DNA from: Begonia masoniana
Lineage: Eukaryota > Streptophyta > Magnoliopsida > Cucurbitales > Begoniaceae
Reading direction: 5' to 3'
Assembly (NCBI GenBank): GCA_022432975.1
Contig: CM039509.1
Coordinates: 45,356,209-45,420,208, forward strand
Length of the DNA: 64,000 nucleotides
Shown: one piece after another, positions 1-11,780 of the stretch
How positions within the stretch are numbered: the first letter of the stretch is position 1
Layout: every line of letters begins with the position of its first letter
Translations under genes and position numbers: made by a program
The notes under the pieces: generated by a model
Told to the model about the DNA's origin: nothing
Databases searched by the model: none
What the model saw: the letters and a program-made list of their open reading frames with translations, nothing else

Positions 1-2128
1 ATTTATTGGTGAAATTAAAATGATAAACATGAAAAATAAAAAAATAAAAATTCTACACGTAAATCCCAAACTATATTTGTTTTCCATTTTTAAGCCCAGT
101 AAAAAAAAAATGAAATTGAACAAGGCCAAATTTAATGATTAAAATTAGTTTTTTGTTTGAATAATGTAATTAGATTGCCTAATTATAGGTGTCTATCTAG
201 ATTATTTAATTGTCCAAATAGAATGCCTAATCAAAAAATAAACTATTTGATTGTTGACTAATTATTAGTTCATTTTTTAATCGCATTAACTAGTATACGT
301 TATTGAATTATGTGAATTATGAAATGTCTTTTATAAAGACAGTAAAATTGGACCATTACTATATATTCCTGGAGTGACACCGTTAGTGATGTTTTCGAAA
401 CTTCTATATGATTCTAGTTTGTCAATCAGGCTAATCGGTTCGATATAAGTCTTTTTTGCAGTTTATGCTTGACTGTCGGTTCCTTCTATATCGAGAAGTG
501 ATGCAAGGGAGGAGAACAATGAAGAATTTCGTCTCGGTATAATGACAATACATGAAACTTCAGATGCTCTAGAAGTTCTTTTAAATAACAACTCTGAGGA
601 TGCTAGAATGGTCGAGTTTTGAGCTTGGATTCTGTGTAGACCGCGTTCGAGATGGACGGATCAAAACGTTCCAGGATTATGACTGCGACTTTGTCTCATG
701 CCATTGGGGATTCAAATCCAGTATTTACAACTGCTGCAAAGGTGGTTAGAGCCATCTACGTTAGTGTTAAAGTAACTCATTTTGACCTTCAAGTGCTTAT
801 TTTATCTGTGAGTATTAGGTTCCTTATGCTGGAATTAATTTAAATCCTCTCGAGAGTACAGAGTGTAAATATAAATATTATTGGCATTGATTTTTTAGCA
901 ATTGGCAATTATGGAAAATTACGATATCATGACATTATAAAAAACTTGATTTATGAAAATTATATTTTGGAAGGTTGTTTCTTGAAAATCAAGAATCTAA
1001 CCATTTGAATTTTGGAAGTTCAAATAAATCAAGAAGATATTCGTGGAAGTTAATATTGGAACGTTTTGAATTTTAGAAGTTTGTTATTTTCAAAAGATCA
1101 AATATTTTTGGAAGGATGTTACGTGGAAAACAAACTATTGTTAACATATTTGGCATTATAGATTTGATGCTATTTTGGAAAGTTAATTTAATAATTGCTT
1201 GCTGGATTATAACAAGATATATGATCACAACAATTGTAGGATCCATTTCTGTTAAGTAGGTAGCACTTTCCATTAATGTCACACTCGATGTCACAGATCT
1301 GATTTTCAGATTCGATTTCCTACTTTGTGCGATCTGTTTAGATAAAATATTTGAAGAAAGATTTGTTGCAAAATATACTTAAGCATTCTTTCAAAAGAAT
1401 GCTGTGTGCACGGATTATTCTTTGTTTTCATAATTACGTGTGCTGCAAGTTATTGTTTTTTCTCCCAACGCTTCTGCGTGTGGATTTGTAATTATTCATT
1501 CGATCGTTGATTGAAAGTATACACACTCTATTAGTGGCGGGATCTGGTGATATTCTGAGTGTGTTGATTGGTTGCATCCGAAGACAACGATTGATATTGT
1601 AGACAGTGTCACAGGTGCGTTTATTGTGTTCTTCATTGAAGCTCAGTCTTGGAAATAGGCTGCCTGGAACTCGGGAGGAGTTCTGATCGTGGGCAAAAAG
1701 ATCTTGTAATACACGAATTTCGGGGTGAGTCATCATCGACAAGGGGAGCTTGTCACATTTAGATTTCGGGAGGAGTCATTATCAACAAGGGGATCTTGTT
1801 ACATTTAGATTTTAGGAGGGATCGATCTCAAGACGATGAGAGCTCGCAAAAACAGATTTACTGGGAAGTTAGATAGAGGCGGCGACAAAAAAAAAGAGGG
1901 AGTCTTACTTTGTGCTAGACCCGGTGTCTTGTAACTTCGTGACCTCGTAAATTATTTTTAATTATGGGCGTGGCCCTGCAGACGTAGGCAATTGTCGAAC
2001 TGCGTTACCAATCTTCTGTCTCATTACTTTTCGTATTTTATTATTGTTTGTTATTGCACTTATCATCGGTGTCTCATGTCGTGTTCTACAACACTCTAAG
2101 ACACTGCGTAACTAATCACGATCTTTCA
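1..2128 (+). repeat. probable 5' LTR of Copia1 (right end defined, left end not located)
   Basis: The right end is set by ...CTTTCA at 2128 followed at once by a tRNA-Met primer site. The last kilobase looks like LTR R/U5 sequence. It holds a 46-bp imperfect tandem duplication (about 1718-1763 and 1764-1809, containing CAACAAGGGGATCTTG-like sequence) and a short A-rich run near 1887. I could not find the left LTR boundary or a matching 3' LTR, so some of 1-1300 may be older flanking DNA. I see no convincing gene in 1-2128; the short ORFs there match nothing I know. Confidence 0.5.
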
Positions 2129-2145
2129 ATTGGTATCAGAGCAGG
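2129..2145 (+). other. Copia1 primer-binding site
   Basis: ATTGGTATCAGAGCAGG directly follows the LTR end. TGGTATCAGAGC is complementary to the 3' end of initiator tRNA-Met, the usual primer of plant LTR retrotransposons. Confidence 0.85.
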
Positions 2146-2201
2146 TCGCTTCTGTTTTCTTAAGCGGGATTCGTGGGACTTGATCATGTGTTATTTCTGC
2201 G

Positions 2202-2543
2202 ATGGACTCTACGAAGGAAGGAGGTTCAACAATGCGTCCACCTCTATTGGATAGAAGTAACTATGCCTATTGGAAGGCCCAGATGAGAGCATTTATCAAG
2301 GCTTTAGATGAGAAGGCTTGGAGATCTATTCTGACAGGATGAGATCCTCCCACAACCGTTGATGAAAGTGGTATTATATCTGTTAAATCCGAAGAAAGTT
2401 GGTCTATGACGGAAGATGCATTGGCAAACAGTAATTCAAAGGCACTTAATGCTATTTTAAATGAGGTTGATCCTATTTAGTTCAGATTTTGAATCAAGAA
2501 AAAGGATTTGAGAGATTCTCCAAACCACTTATAATGGAACATT
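2202..2543 (+). pseudogene. Copia1 gag, 5' part
   Basis: An ATG at 2202 opens a reading of the typical copia gag N-terminus: a Met-Asp start, a PPLLDRSNYAYWKAQM-like segment and an ALDEKAW-like segment. It is broken by TGA (about 2340) and TAG (about 2478). The gag is then cut by Gypsy1; its remainder resumes at 15901 after the duplicated AACAT. The conserved Y-x-x-W-K pattern is that of copia UBN2/DUF4219 gag proteins. Non-functional. Confidence 0.75.
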
Positions 2544-3240
2544 GTAACACCCGGTTCTATTAAACCAATTTCTATTCCATTATTTAATAGTAAGCATGTT
2601 GTGGAGAAAATTGAGGGAAATATTAATTAGGTTAATGAGTGACTATGTAAGGGCATAGTGGTAAATTGAGAATTTATAATGGATAACCTATTTAAGGAAA
2701 GAGGCTTTGTGATTAATGCACTGTTGCCGCCACTATTTCCCCTATTTTTTTCCCCCGGTTTTCAGCTCAAGCAGCAGAGCCCTCTAAGCGATTCCCTCGC
2801 CCGATTTTCCTTCAACCTAGGTACGTTTTCCTCATTTTCTTATGTTTTAGTAGTTAGATGACCGAGGGAGTGCAATGTAAGGATTTCTAGGATGCTGCGA
2901 GTGAGAGTGGGTTCGTGTTATTGGTGATAAATGGGAATGCACGAGTAGCAGGGTTGCAAACTAGTTTCCTTAAATTTCTGGTTGATTTCTGGTGGAGCTT
3001 AGTGAGAGTTTGATTGATGCTCTGTTGTGACTCGAGGTGTGTGAGCTTCTAAGACAACTTACAGCCGAGTGATTTCCCGGAGACCAGGTAAGTAGAGTAT
3101 GCTTATGCCGTCGGGCCTACATCACAAAACAGTAGGGTTGTGCATGCTTGAATATGTTTTATGTCATACAACATATTTTGAAAATTATGCGAAAATGAAT
3201 TTACATGAAATGACATGGTAAGGAATGAACAGACTGTAAC

Positions 3241-3434
3241 AGTTGTTAAGGGAACTAATCCGCCCCTTAATCAAGAGAGAGGATGTATGACTTTGGGGGA
3301 AGTGATCCAAACTCCAATTTCACAGGGGGATCTGAACAGTTGTTAAGGGAACTAATCTGCCCCTTAATCAAGAGAGAGGATGTATGACTTTGGGAGAAGT
3401 GATCCAACTCCCAATTTCACAAGGGGATCAGATC
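3241..3434 (+). repeat. 97-bp tandem duplication within the Gypsy1 LTR
   Basis: Two units begin AGTTGTTAAGGGAACTAATC at 3241 and 3338. The same pair is seen in the 3' LTR (about 10015-10204), where the second unit is cut by the solo LTR insertion. Because both LTRs carry it, the duplication predates the insertion of Gypsy1. Confidence 0.9.
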
Positions 3435-4024
3435 AGAAACGAATACATATGCAACTGAGATGAGAAAGTAAAAACAGCATGTTTAGGAATTTATGTTTCA
3501 GCATTCCATTTCATTATTGCTTTACTTACTTAGCATTAGGCTAATAGATGAGTTTTGTGATGTAGGTGAAGAAGCATCAGAAGGTGTGTTCTCTGAACAT
3601 GTTGAGGGTTAGGCTGTTGGGGGAGCACTTCAATGCCACAGATTGGTGATTCTAATGAGGCGGTTTAACTGGTGTCAGTAGATGAGAAGGTTTAGTGAAC
3701 CATGATTCATTTTAAGTTTTGTTGAGTTTTCTAATAACAGAAGTGGTTTTAATGTTTTTGAATATGTTGGTGAGACTTTTCTGATAATAGCACTCTGTTG
3801 GTTTTAACGTTAGCTCTTACTGGATTTTTGAGTAAATGTGAGGATTTGGGTTGGTTCTGAATGGTTTCAATGAAGTTAGCAAATTCCTTTATGTAGTTAG
3901 AGTTGTGTGATATAGCAAAAGAGTAGTTGAAATGTTGCTCTGTTCTCTACCGGTAGATGTTGTCTATCGATAGAAGTTGAGTGTTTTGTCCACCGGCGGA
4001 TGTTGGAGGATTGAATCATCCGAA

Positions 4025-4307
4025 TGACGTCACCGGAAGATGTCTTCAGTAGAAGTTTTGTCGTTTAGTGATCGGTGGATGTCGGGTATTAAACCTATCG
4101 GATGATGTAGTAGAAGTTTTGTCGTTTTGTGATCGGTATACGCAGTTTGTTCTTTCGAAAGACGTGAGTAAAAGATTTGTCGTTTTGTGATCGGCAGAGG
4201 CTGGATGAACGAATCATCCGGCTGACGTCATCGGTAGATGCGAATAGCAAAACTTGTCGTTTTACAATCGGCAAAGGTTGGATGAACGATTCATCCGGCT
4301 GACGTCA
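4025..4307. promoter_or_regulatory. three TGACGTCA palindromes in the Gypsy1 LTR
   Basis: TGACGTCA occurs at 4025-4032, 4223-4230 and 4300-4307; the last two are 77 bp apart in a degenerate tandem repeat. TGACGTCA is the palindromic core bound by plant TGA/bZIP factors. The 3' LTR has equivalents near 15275, 15473 and 15550. Regulatory use is inferred, not shown. Confidence 0.45.
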
Positions 4308-4644
4308 TCGGTGGAAACCTTTGGTTTTGTTTCTGCCCTTTTCGTTGACTTCGTTTAGCGAATGATGTGTTTGACTTTTATGAACTTTAAGTATTTCACG
4401 CATAAGCCTTCATCTCTTCCGGCCGAATTCTTTTTTAATATTTTTAACTGATTATTCGAACACTGTTTTATAGTTTTGCTTAACTTTGTTTTGTTCAAAA
4501 AAATTTTCCGCTGCAAGTTTTTGTGTTTTTAGCAAATGTTCAAATTTGACTTTCGAGCGAAGTTTTAAATTTGATCCGAAATTTCCTAGTTATGTTCGGG
4601 TTTATGAGTAACGAACTGAGTTTAGAAAAACCCGGGGCCTTACA

Positions 4645-4662
4645 GTATGGTATCAGAGACAT
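4645..4662 (+). other. Gypsy1 primer-binding site
   Basis: GTATGGTATCAGAGACAT immediately follows the LTR. TGGTATCAGAG matches the complement of the tRNA-Met 3' end. Confidence 0.8.
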
Positions 4663-4798
4663 TCAGTTAAACCGTTCAAAAGATTACTCATCAGTGCCGA
4701 TCGTCGCATGGGAGTACTCCAACAACTGTAAGTGTTCATGTTAACCTTAGTTATTAGATGTTTATGAGAGTAGTTAACCTTGAACAGGAGTATAGAAA

Positions 4799-7700
4799 AT
4801 GGCTAGACGACCAGGAAGACCAAAAGTACCAACAGAGATGCCCAACTTGAGAACTGAAGAAGATCCTAGCGTGATTAGGCAGCTGACAGAATTGGTGCGT
4901 CAGCAAACAGACCTAGTGCGTCAGCAGTCTGATCAGTTAGGAGTGTTGTTGAACCGAGAGGTAAAAGGAAGTGCCAACTCGAGTTCTAGCAATGAACATT
5001 CTGGAGATAGATTCAGGAGGCTACGACCACCTACGTTTAATGGACAGTCATCTGATCCGGTTATTGCTGAAGGGTGGCTTAGAAAGATTGAGAGTATGTT
5101 TAGGTGCGCCAACATTGGAGAAGGAGACAAGGTCACGTTGGCAACGTTTCATTTGGCTGGTGACGCTCAACTCTGGTGGGAAACAATAGAGACCACCACT
5201 GATATTTTGGTGATGCCTTGGTCACAATTCAAGGACATTTTCTACGAGAAGTATTTCAACAGTACTATCCAAACTGCAAAGAAGTTGGAATTTCTGAACT
5301 TGAAGCAGACAGGGTCTGTGGCCGAGTACAGTAGGCAGTTCGAGTCCCTGTCCAGGTTCGCTGGACATTTTGCTCACAGGGACGAGGATAAGGTGTTCAA
5401 ATTTGTGCATGGGCTGAAGCCGGAAATTTACCGAGGAGTTAAATTTTGTGGTATTAAAGGCTTGTCATTCAGTGAAGTTGTGTCTACTGCTCTGGAAGTG
5501 GAAGAAGCTGAAAGGAAGTGTGCTGAACCAAAAGAGGTCCCACAAAAGTTGGTCCAGCCACACCAACAAAGGGGAATGAAGAGGCCTAGTGAAGGCCAGA
5601 GTAGCCAAGGAACAGGAGGGAAGGTACAGAATGTCAGGAAATTCCCCCAGTGTCCTAAGTGCTTGAAGTACCACCCGAGCGAGTGCAGATTGGGCTTTGG
5701 GAAGTGTTTCAACTGTGAGGAGGTTGGACACACGATCAAAGAGTGCCCGAAGCCTAGAATCACCAGATGCTACAATTGTAACAAGGTCGACCATATTAGC
5801 AGAGACTGCCCAGCTCCTAAGAGTGGCCCTGCTATGGTTAAACCGAGGATATTCTCCATGATGGAGTCGGGCGATGATGAACAGCCTGCTGTTGTGTCAG
5901 GTACTATATTGGTCAACTCTTTACCCGCTTTTACATTGATAGATTCTGGTGCAACACATTCATTCATAGCATCTACATTTGCTGATAAGTTAGATGTAAA
6001 GCTTACCCCTACTGAGCATGTGTTTAATGTCGCATTACCCTCTGGTGAACGCATGCACTCTAACCGAGTGATGCTTGATAGTGCTGTATTAGTAGGAAAC
6101 ATGAACCTACCTGCTAACCTCATTATTATGGATATAATGGGATTTGATGTAATCCTAGGAATTGATTGGCTGTTTAAGCATTATGCCACAATCGACTGTA
6201 GGACTGGAGTAGTTAGTTTTCAACCCCCTGGTGGTTTGAAACATACCTTCCAAGCTCTAAAAAAGAGTAAGGAAATGTCTGTTATGACCTCTATAAATTG
6301 TGGACCCTCACCATGCAGAGAGTACTTATGCTTCTTGGCCAGTGTTTTAGATACACAACTAGTAGGAAAAGCAACTCCCCAAAATGTCTTAGTTGTCCAA
6401 GATTTCCCAGAAGTATTCCTAGATGACCTTCCTTGTTTTCCGCCAGATAGGGAAATTGAATTCGTTGTAGATGTTTATCCCGGCGCTGAGCTTGTGTCTA
6501 AAAATCCATATAGATTAGCACCAACAAAACTTAGAGAATTAAAGAAGCAGTTAGAGGATCTGTTGGAGAAAGAGTTCATACGCCCTAGCTTTTCACCGTG
6601 GGGTGCACCTGTTCTCTTTGTCAAAAAGAAAGATGGATCGATGCGTATGTGCATTGATTATAGGGAATTGAATAAGTTAACTGTCAAGAACAAGTATCCA
6701 TTACCGAGGATTGATGACCTATTTGACCAACTCCGTGGTGCACGAGTTTTCTCTAAGATTGATTTGAGGTCAGGTTACTACCAACTAAAAGTCAAAATCG
6801 AAGATATTCCAAAGACTACCTTTCGCACAAGGTATGGACATTATGAGTTTTTGGTCATGTCCTTTGGATTGACAAATGCACCGGCAGCCTTCATGGATCT
6901 TATGCATAGAGTGTTTCACGAGTATTTAGATAAGTTTGTCATAGTGTTTATCGATGATATTTTAATCTATTCCCGTTCCAAGGATGAGCATGCTAGGCAC
7001 CTGACCATGGTGTTGGAAGTATTAAAATAGCACCAACTATACGCCAAGTTTTCTAAGTGTGAGTTTTGGTTGGACCAAGTTCACTTTTTAGGACATGTTA
7101 TCTCTGGAGACGGAATATCTGTCGATCCAGCTAAGGTTCAAGCAGTTAAGGAATGGCCCCAACCGAGGAATGCTACAGATATCAGGAGTTTTCTTGGACT
7201 AGCAGGATATTATAGAAAGTTCATTGAGGGATTTTCAAATATTGCTACACCCCTTACTAAGTTAACAAGGAAAAATGTGAAGTATATATGGATTGACGAA
7301 TGTGAGCATAGTTTTCAGACCTTGAAACAGAAACTGACCAATGCTCCAATTTTGACCCTTCCTGTTGATGATGGTAAATTCAGCATTTACTGTGATGCAT
7401 CCAAGATTGGACTTGGCTGTGTCTTGATGCAAGAGGGGAAGGTAATAGCTTATGCCTCTAGGCAGTTGAAAACACATGAGAAGAATTACCCTACTCATGA
7501 CTTGGAATTAGCTGCAGTAGTATTCGCACTTAAGATTTGGAGGCACTACCTGTATGGACAAACTTGTGATATATTCTCAGACCATAAAAGTCTGAAATAT
7601 ATCTTCACACAAAAGGAATTAAATATGAGGCAACGTCGTTGGTTGGAATTTGTAAAGGATTATAATTTTGAGATTAAATACCATCCCGACAGAGCAAATG

Positions 7701-9283
7701 TTGTGGCAGATGCCTTGAGTAGAGTGAAAACTTCAGCCTCAGCCTTGATTCTTGATGTACCATTAGCCTTAGAGTCTGAATTCCAAAGGTTTAATCTAGA
7801 AGCAGTGCATAGTGTGTCAGCCATGCTTACTGCAATATCCTTAAGACCTACCATTCTTGAAAGAATAAAGGAAGCCCAAGTAAGTGATGTAGAGTGCAAC
7901 AAGTACAAGTTAAGCATGGATTCTACGGACAAATCAGATTTTAACTATTCTGCTGATGGAATTCTTAAGTTTAGAAATAGATGGTTTGTTCCTGCCATAA
8001 AAGAACTTCAAGATGAAATTCTTTCTGAAGCACATGCTTCTAGATTCTCTGTTCACCCTGGGAGTACAAAGATGTACAAGGATCTTAAACAGCATTATTG
8101 GTGGCCAAGTATGAAAAGGTGTATGGCAGAGTATGTAGGATCATGTTTGTGTTGTCAGGAGATTAAAGCTGAGCATCAGCGACCCTCAGAAACATTACAA
8201 CCTTTACCAGTTCCTGAATGGAAATGGGATCAAATAACGATGGACTTTGTTGTGGGATTGCCTAGAACAGCAAAGGGACATGATGCAATCTGGGTAATAG
8301 TTGATCGATTAACTAAATCTGCCCACTTTCTGCCAATGAGGATGACATACTCGATGGATCAGCTTGCTGATTTGTATGTGCAAGAGATTGTTAGGTTACA
8401 TGGAGTTCCAGGTACCATAGTTTCAGACCGAGATTCTCGATTCACAACTAAGTTTTGGAAAAGTTTGCACAAGGCTATGGGAACACAGCTCAACTTTAGC
8501 ACAGTCTTTCACCCTCAAACAGATGGACAATCCGAGAGAACTATTCAGACCTTAGAAGATATGCTCCGTGCATGTGTTTTAGATTTTCAAGGATCTTGGA
8601 GTAAATATTTGTCATTGGTAGAGTTTTCCTATAATAACAGTTTTCAGGCAACAATGGGAATGACACCTTATGAGGCCTTGTATGGGCGAAAATGTAGATC
8701 ACCTTTGTACTGGGATGAAATTGGTGAAACACAGTTGCTTGGTCCTGACATTGTGCAACTAACTGTTGAGAAGATTGCCCTCATCCGCCAGCAGATTTTG
8801 ACAGCTCAGAGCCGACAGAAAAGCTATGCTGATAAAAGACGTAGAGAATTGGAGTTTGAGGTAGGTGATGAAGTCTTTCTTAAGGTATCACCATTCAAGG
8901 GAGTTGTGAGATTTGGTAAAAGGGGCAAGTTGAACCCCAGATTTATTGGACCCTTTTCAATCTTAAAAAGGATCGGGAAGGCAGCTTACGAGTTACAGTT
9001 ACCCACCTCTATGGAAGGAATCCATAATGTGTTCCATGTGTCTATGTTGAGGAAGTGTGTACGAGATCCATCTCAGATTGTGGAACAGCAGAGTATTGAA
9101 GTTCATCCTACCCTTGCATATGAGGAGAAACCAGTAAGGATCTTAGACTATGCTGTGAAGGTGTTGCGCAACAAAGAAGTTCCTCTAGTGAAAGTCTTAT
9201 GGCACAACCAGAACATAGAGGAGACGACCTTAGAACGCCAACAGGACATGATGGACCAACATCCAAAACTGTTCAGGTACTGA
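4799..9283 (+). pseudogene. Gypsy1 gag-pol polyprotein, one in-frame stop
   Basis: A single frame of 1495 codons runs from ATG 4799 to TGA 9281-9283, with one TAG at 7028-7030 (codon 744). Gag (about residues 60-250) is followed by zinc knuckles [14 protein letters not shown] and [14 protein letters not shown] (the second has Asp where Gly is usual). The aspartic protease has [10 protein letters not shown] near residue 381. RT has the FIDDILIYS catalytic motif near 717, and RNase H has [10 protein letters not shown] near 864. Integrase has an H-H-C-C finger near 1085-1120 and a D-D-E triad at TMDF (about 1148), SDRDSRF (about 1211) and QTDGQSE (about 1240). A chromodomain-like tail follows. 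The stop falls just after RT in an otherwise intact frame, so it looks like a recent point mutation. All catalytic residues remain. Confidence 0.95.
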
Positions 9284-9302
9284 ATTTTGGGGACAAAATT
9301 CT

Positions 9303-9318
9303 TTTAAGGAGGGTAGAT
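9303..9318 (+). other. Gypsy1 polypurine tract
   Basis: TTTTAAGGAGGGTAGA abuts the 3' LTR start at 9319. This is the usual plus-strand priming tract position. Confidence 0.75.
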
Positions 9319-10489
9319 TGTAACACCCGTTCTATTAAACCAATTTCTATTTCATTATTTAATAGTAAGCATGTTGTGGAGAAAATTGAGGAAAATATTA
9401 ATTAGGTTAATGAGTGACTATGTAAGGGCATAGTGGTAAATTGAGAACTTATAATGGATAACCTATTTAAGGAAAGAGGCTTTGTGATTAATGCATTGTT
9501 GCCGCCACTATTTCCCCTATTTTTTTCCCCCAGTTTTCAGCTCAAGCAGCAGAGCCCTCTAGGCGATTCCCTCACCCAACTTTCCTTCAACCTAGGTACG
9601 TTTTCCTCATTTTCTTATATTTTAGTAGTTAGATGACCGAGGGAGTGCAATGTGAGGATTTCTAGGATGCTGCGAGTGAGAGTGGGTTCGGGTTATTGGT
9701 GATAATTGGGAATGCACGAGTTGTAGGGTTTCAAACTAATTTCCTTAAATTTCTGGTTGATTTCTGGTGGAGCTTAATGAGAGTTTGATTAATGCTCTGT
9801 TGTGACTCTAGGTGTGTGAGCTTCTAAGACAACTTACAGCCGAGCGATTTCCCGGAGACCAGGTAAGTAGAGTATACTTATGCTTTCGGGCCTACATCAC
9901 AAAACAGTAGGGTTGTGCATGCTTGAATATGTTTTATGTCATGCATCATATTTTGAAAATTATGCGAAAATGAATTTACATGAAATGGCATGGTAAGGAA
10001 TGAACAGACTGTAACAGTTGTTAAGGGAACTAATCCGCCCCTTAATCAAAAGAGAGGATGTATGACTTTGAGGGAAGTGATCCAAACCCCAATTTCACAG
10101 GGGGATCTGAACAGTTGTTAAGGGAACTAATCCACCCCTTAATCAAGAGAGAGGATGTATGACTTTGGGAGAAGTGATCCAACTCCCAATTTCACAGGGG
10201 GATCTGTAGCGTCCCTTACCCGTATCCTAATTTTACCTTATAAAAATTTTCTTTTCTCTTTTTCTTTTATCCTAAGTAATCTTTATGACTTAAATTCTGA
10301 ATTTATAATCATTTAAATCACTTAAAGAAATATATGAAAACAGTTGATAACATTTAAAACTTAAAAGCAGCAGAATGCATAAAGGTGTGAAGTCCATAAT
10401 TCCTCTCGGGTTTCTTCAATGTGAACAGTGACATAAGACTGTGTTTCCTCTCGGGTTTCTTCAATGTGAACAGTGACAGAAGACTGTGT

Positions 10490-10860
10490 GGACGTTGAAA
10501 AGACAGAAGCTTCGTGGACATTTAAAAACTGAAGGCATCGTGGACATTTTAAGACTGAAGGCATCGTGGACGACGAAGCCAGAAGGCATCGTGGACGTCG
10601 AAGCCCGCGTCTGACGTCTGTGGTCAATGGAGACCGTGGACAATAAAGACAGAAGGCTTCGTGGACGACGAAGCCTGAAGACATCGTGGACGTCAAAGCC
10701 AGAAGGCTCTGTGGACGGCGAAGCTCGCTTCTATGGTCAATGGAGACCGTGGACAATAAAGACAGAAGGCTTCGTGGACGACGAAGCCAGAAGGCATCGT
10801 TGACGACGAAGCCAAAAGGCATCGTGGACGATGTTTCACAGAACACTTACCAAATTCATA
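10490..10860. repeat. degenerate tandem repeat in solo LTR A (GTGGACG/GAAGCC units)
   Basis: Repeated blocks such as GGCATCGTGGACGACGAAGC recur with spacings of roughly 30-50 bp, with a longer repeated block carrying TGGTCAATGGAGACCGTGG at about 10620 and 10735. Just upstream, TTCCTCTCGGGTTTCTTCAA occurs twice (about 10400 and 10446). The open frames across it are by-products of the repeat. Confidence 0.8.
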
Positions 10861-11780
10861 AAATTTCCTGAAGACAGAATGGACTACTACTGTGGACGAC
10901 ATCCATAAACTTATAAAATCCCGACTACTTAACAGATTTCCAAAGAGCTTAACTTCCTCTCTGGAATTCGCTTCTTCCTTAACATTTACAGAAACACCAG
11001 AAATCCTCAAAACATTTACTCACTTCCTCAACCACCAAATGGATCAACCTGAAACATATCCTATTTCTTCCACAAACACCACCCCAAAACTGACTCGAGA
11101 CATAATTAAAACAAAACACGTTTCCACAAAAAAAACCGCGTGGATAGCTCTAAAACTCGAGCGTATTCCTGCCCAACCTAAAACATCTTTAAACACTTCC
11201 ATATAGATTTCAATAAAAGTTCAACAAAACGTTTTATAAAAATAGGTTTACCAAAACATCCAAATATCAAAATATAAACCTATCAACTATCCAGAACCAA
11301 ACACCCTAAAATGTTTCTATACAACCATCAGCCCGACAATTCCCAAAAAGCCCTTAAAACACCTAACCATGAGTCCCACGGGTCAAAATGTGCCTCGACT
11401 GCGCCAGCACACTCCCGCAATCATCCTCCGTCAACTCCATCACTCCTCAGGTGGAGGGATCTCGTCCTCACCTATGTCGAAGTCACCTACACCATACAGA
11501 CACACTATGAGATAAAAATCTCAGTAAGCTCTACGTAAATGCAATGCGTGTTGTGCAAATGCGTTCGTAAAACCATGCATTATCTTCATTATCTTTACTC
11601 TGGTTGTCACCGAGATCTCATCCCCCTAAATGGAGAGGGCACATCCAGCGGTCGGACTACCCTTTCCACTTAGAGGAGGGGGGTACACGCTTACAACACG
11701 TACAGCCGTGCCTGATCCCCATCTCGCATGACCTATAACTGTATGAGTACATATTAGATGCGCTATTGTGACAGACCCCT

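Larger units (their letters stand above)
2544..4644 (+). repeat. Gypsy1 5' LTR
   Basis: It is 2101 bp, begins TGTAACACCC and ends GGGGCCTTACA. It contains a 97-bp tandem duplication (3241-3337 and 3338-3434) and, at 3925-4330, degenerate repeats mixing GGTAGATG, TTTGTCGTTTT and three exact TGACGTCA palindromes. The matching 3' copy starts at 9319. Confidence 0.93.

Noticed and set aside
652..843. Short ORFs in 1-2128 and a possible exon near 500-640
   Set aside because: No motif, no splice-supported continuation, and the region probably belongs to an LTR or old intergenic DNA.
10361..11010. Overlapping ORFs on both strands in solo LTR A
   Set aside because: They follow the tandem repeats at 10490-10860 and have no domain.
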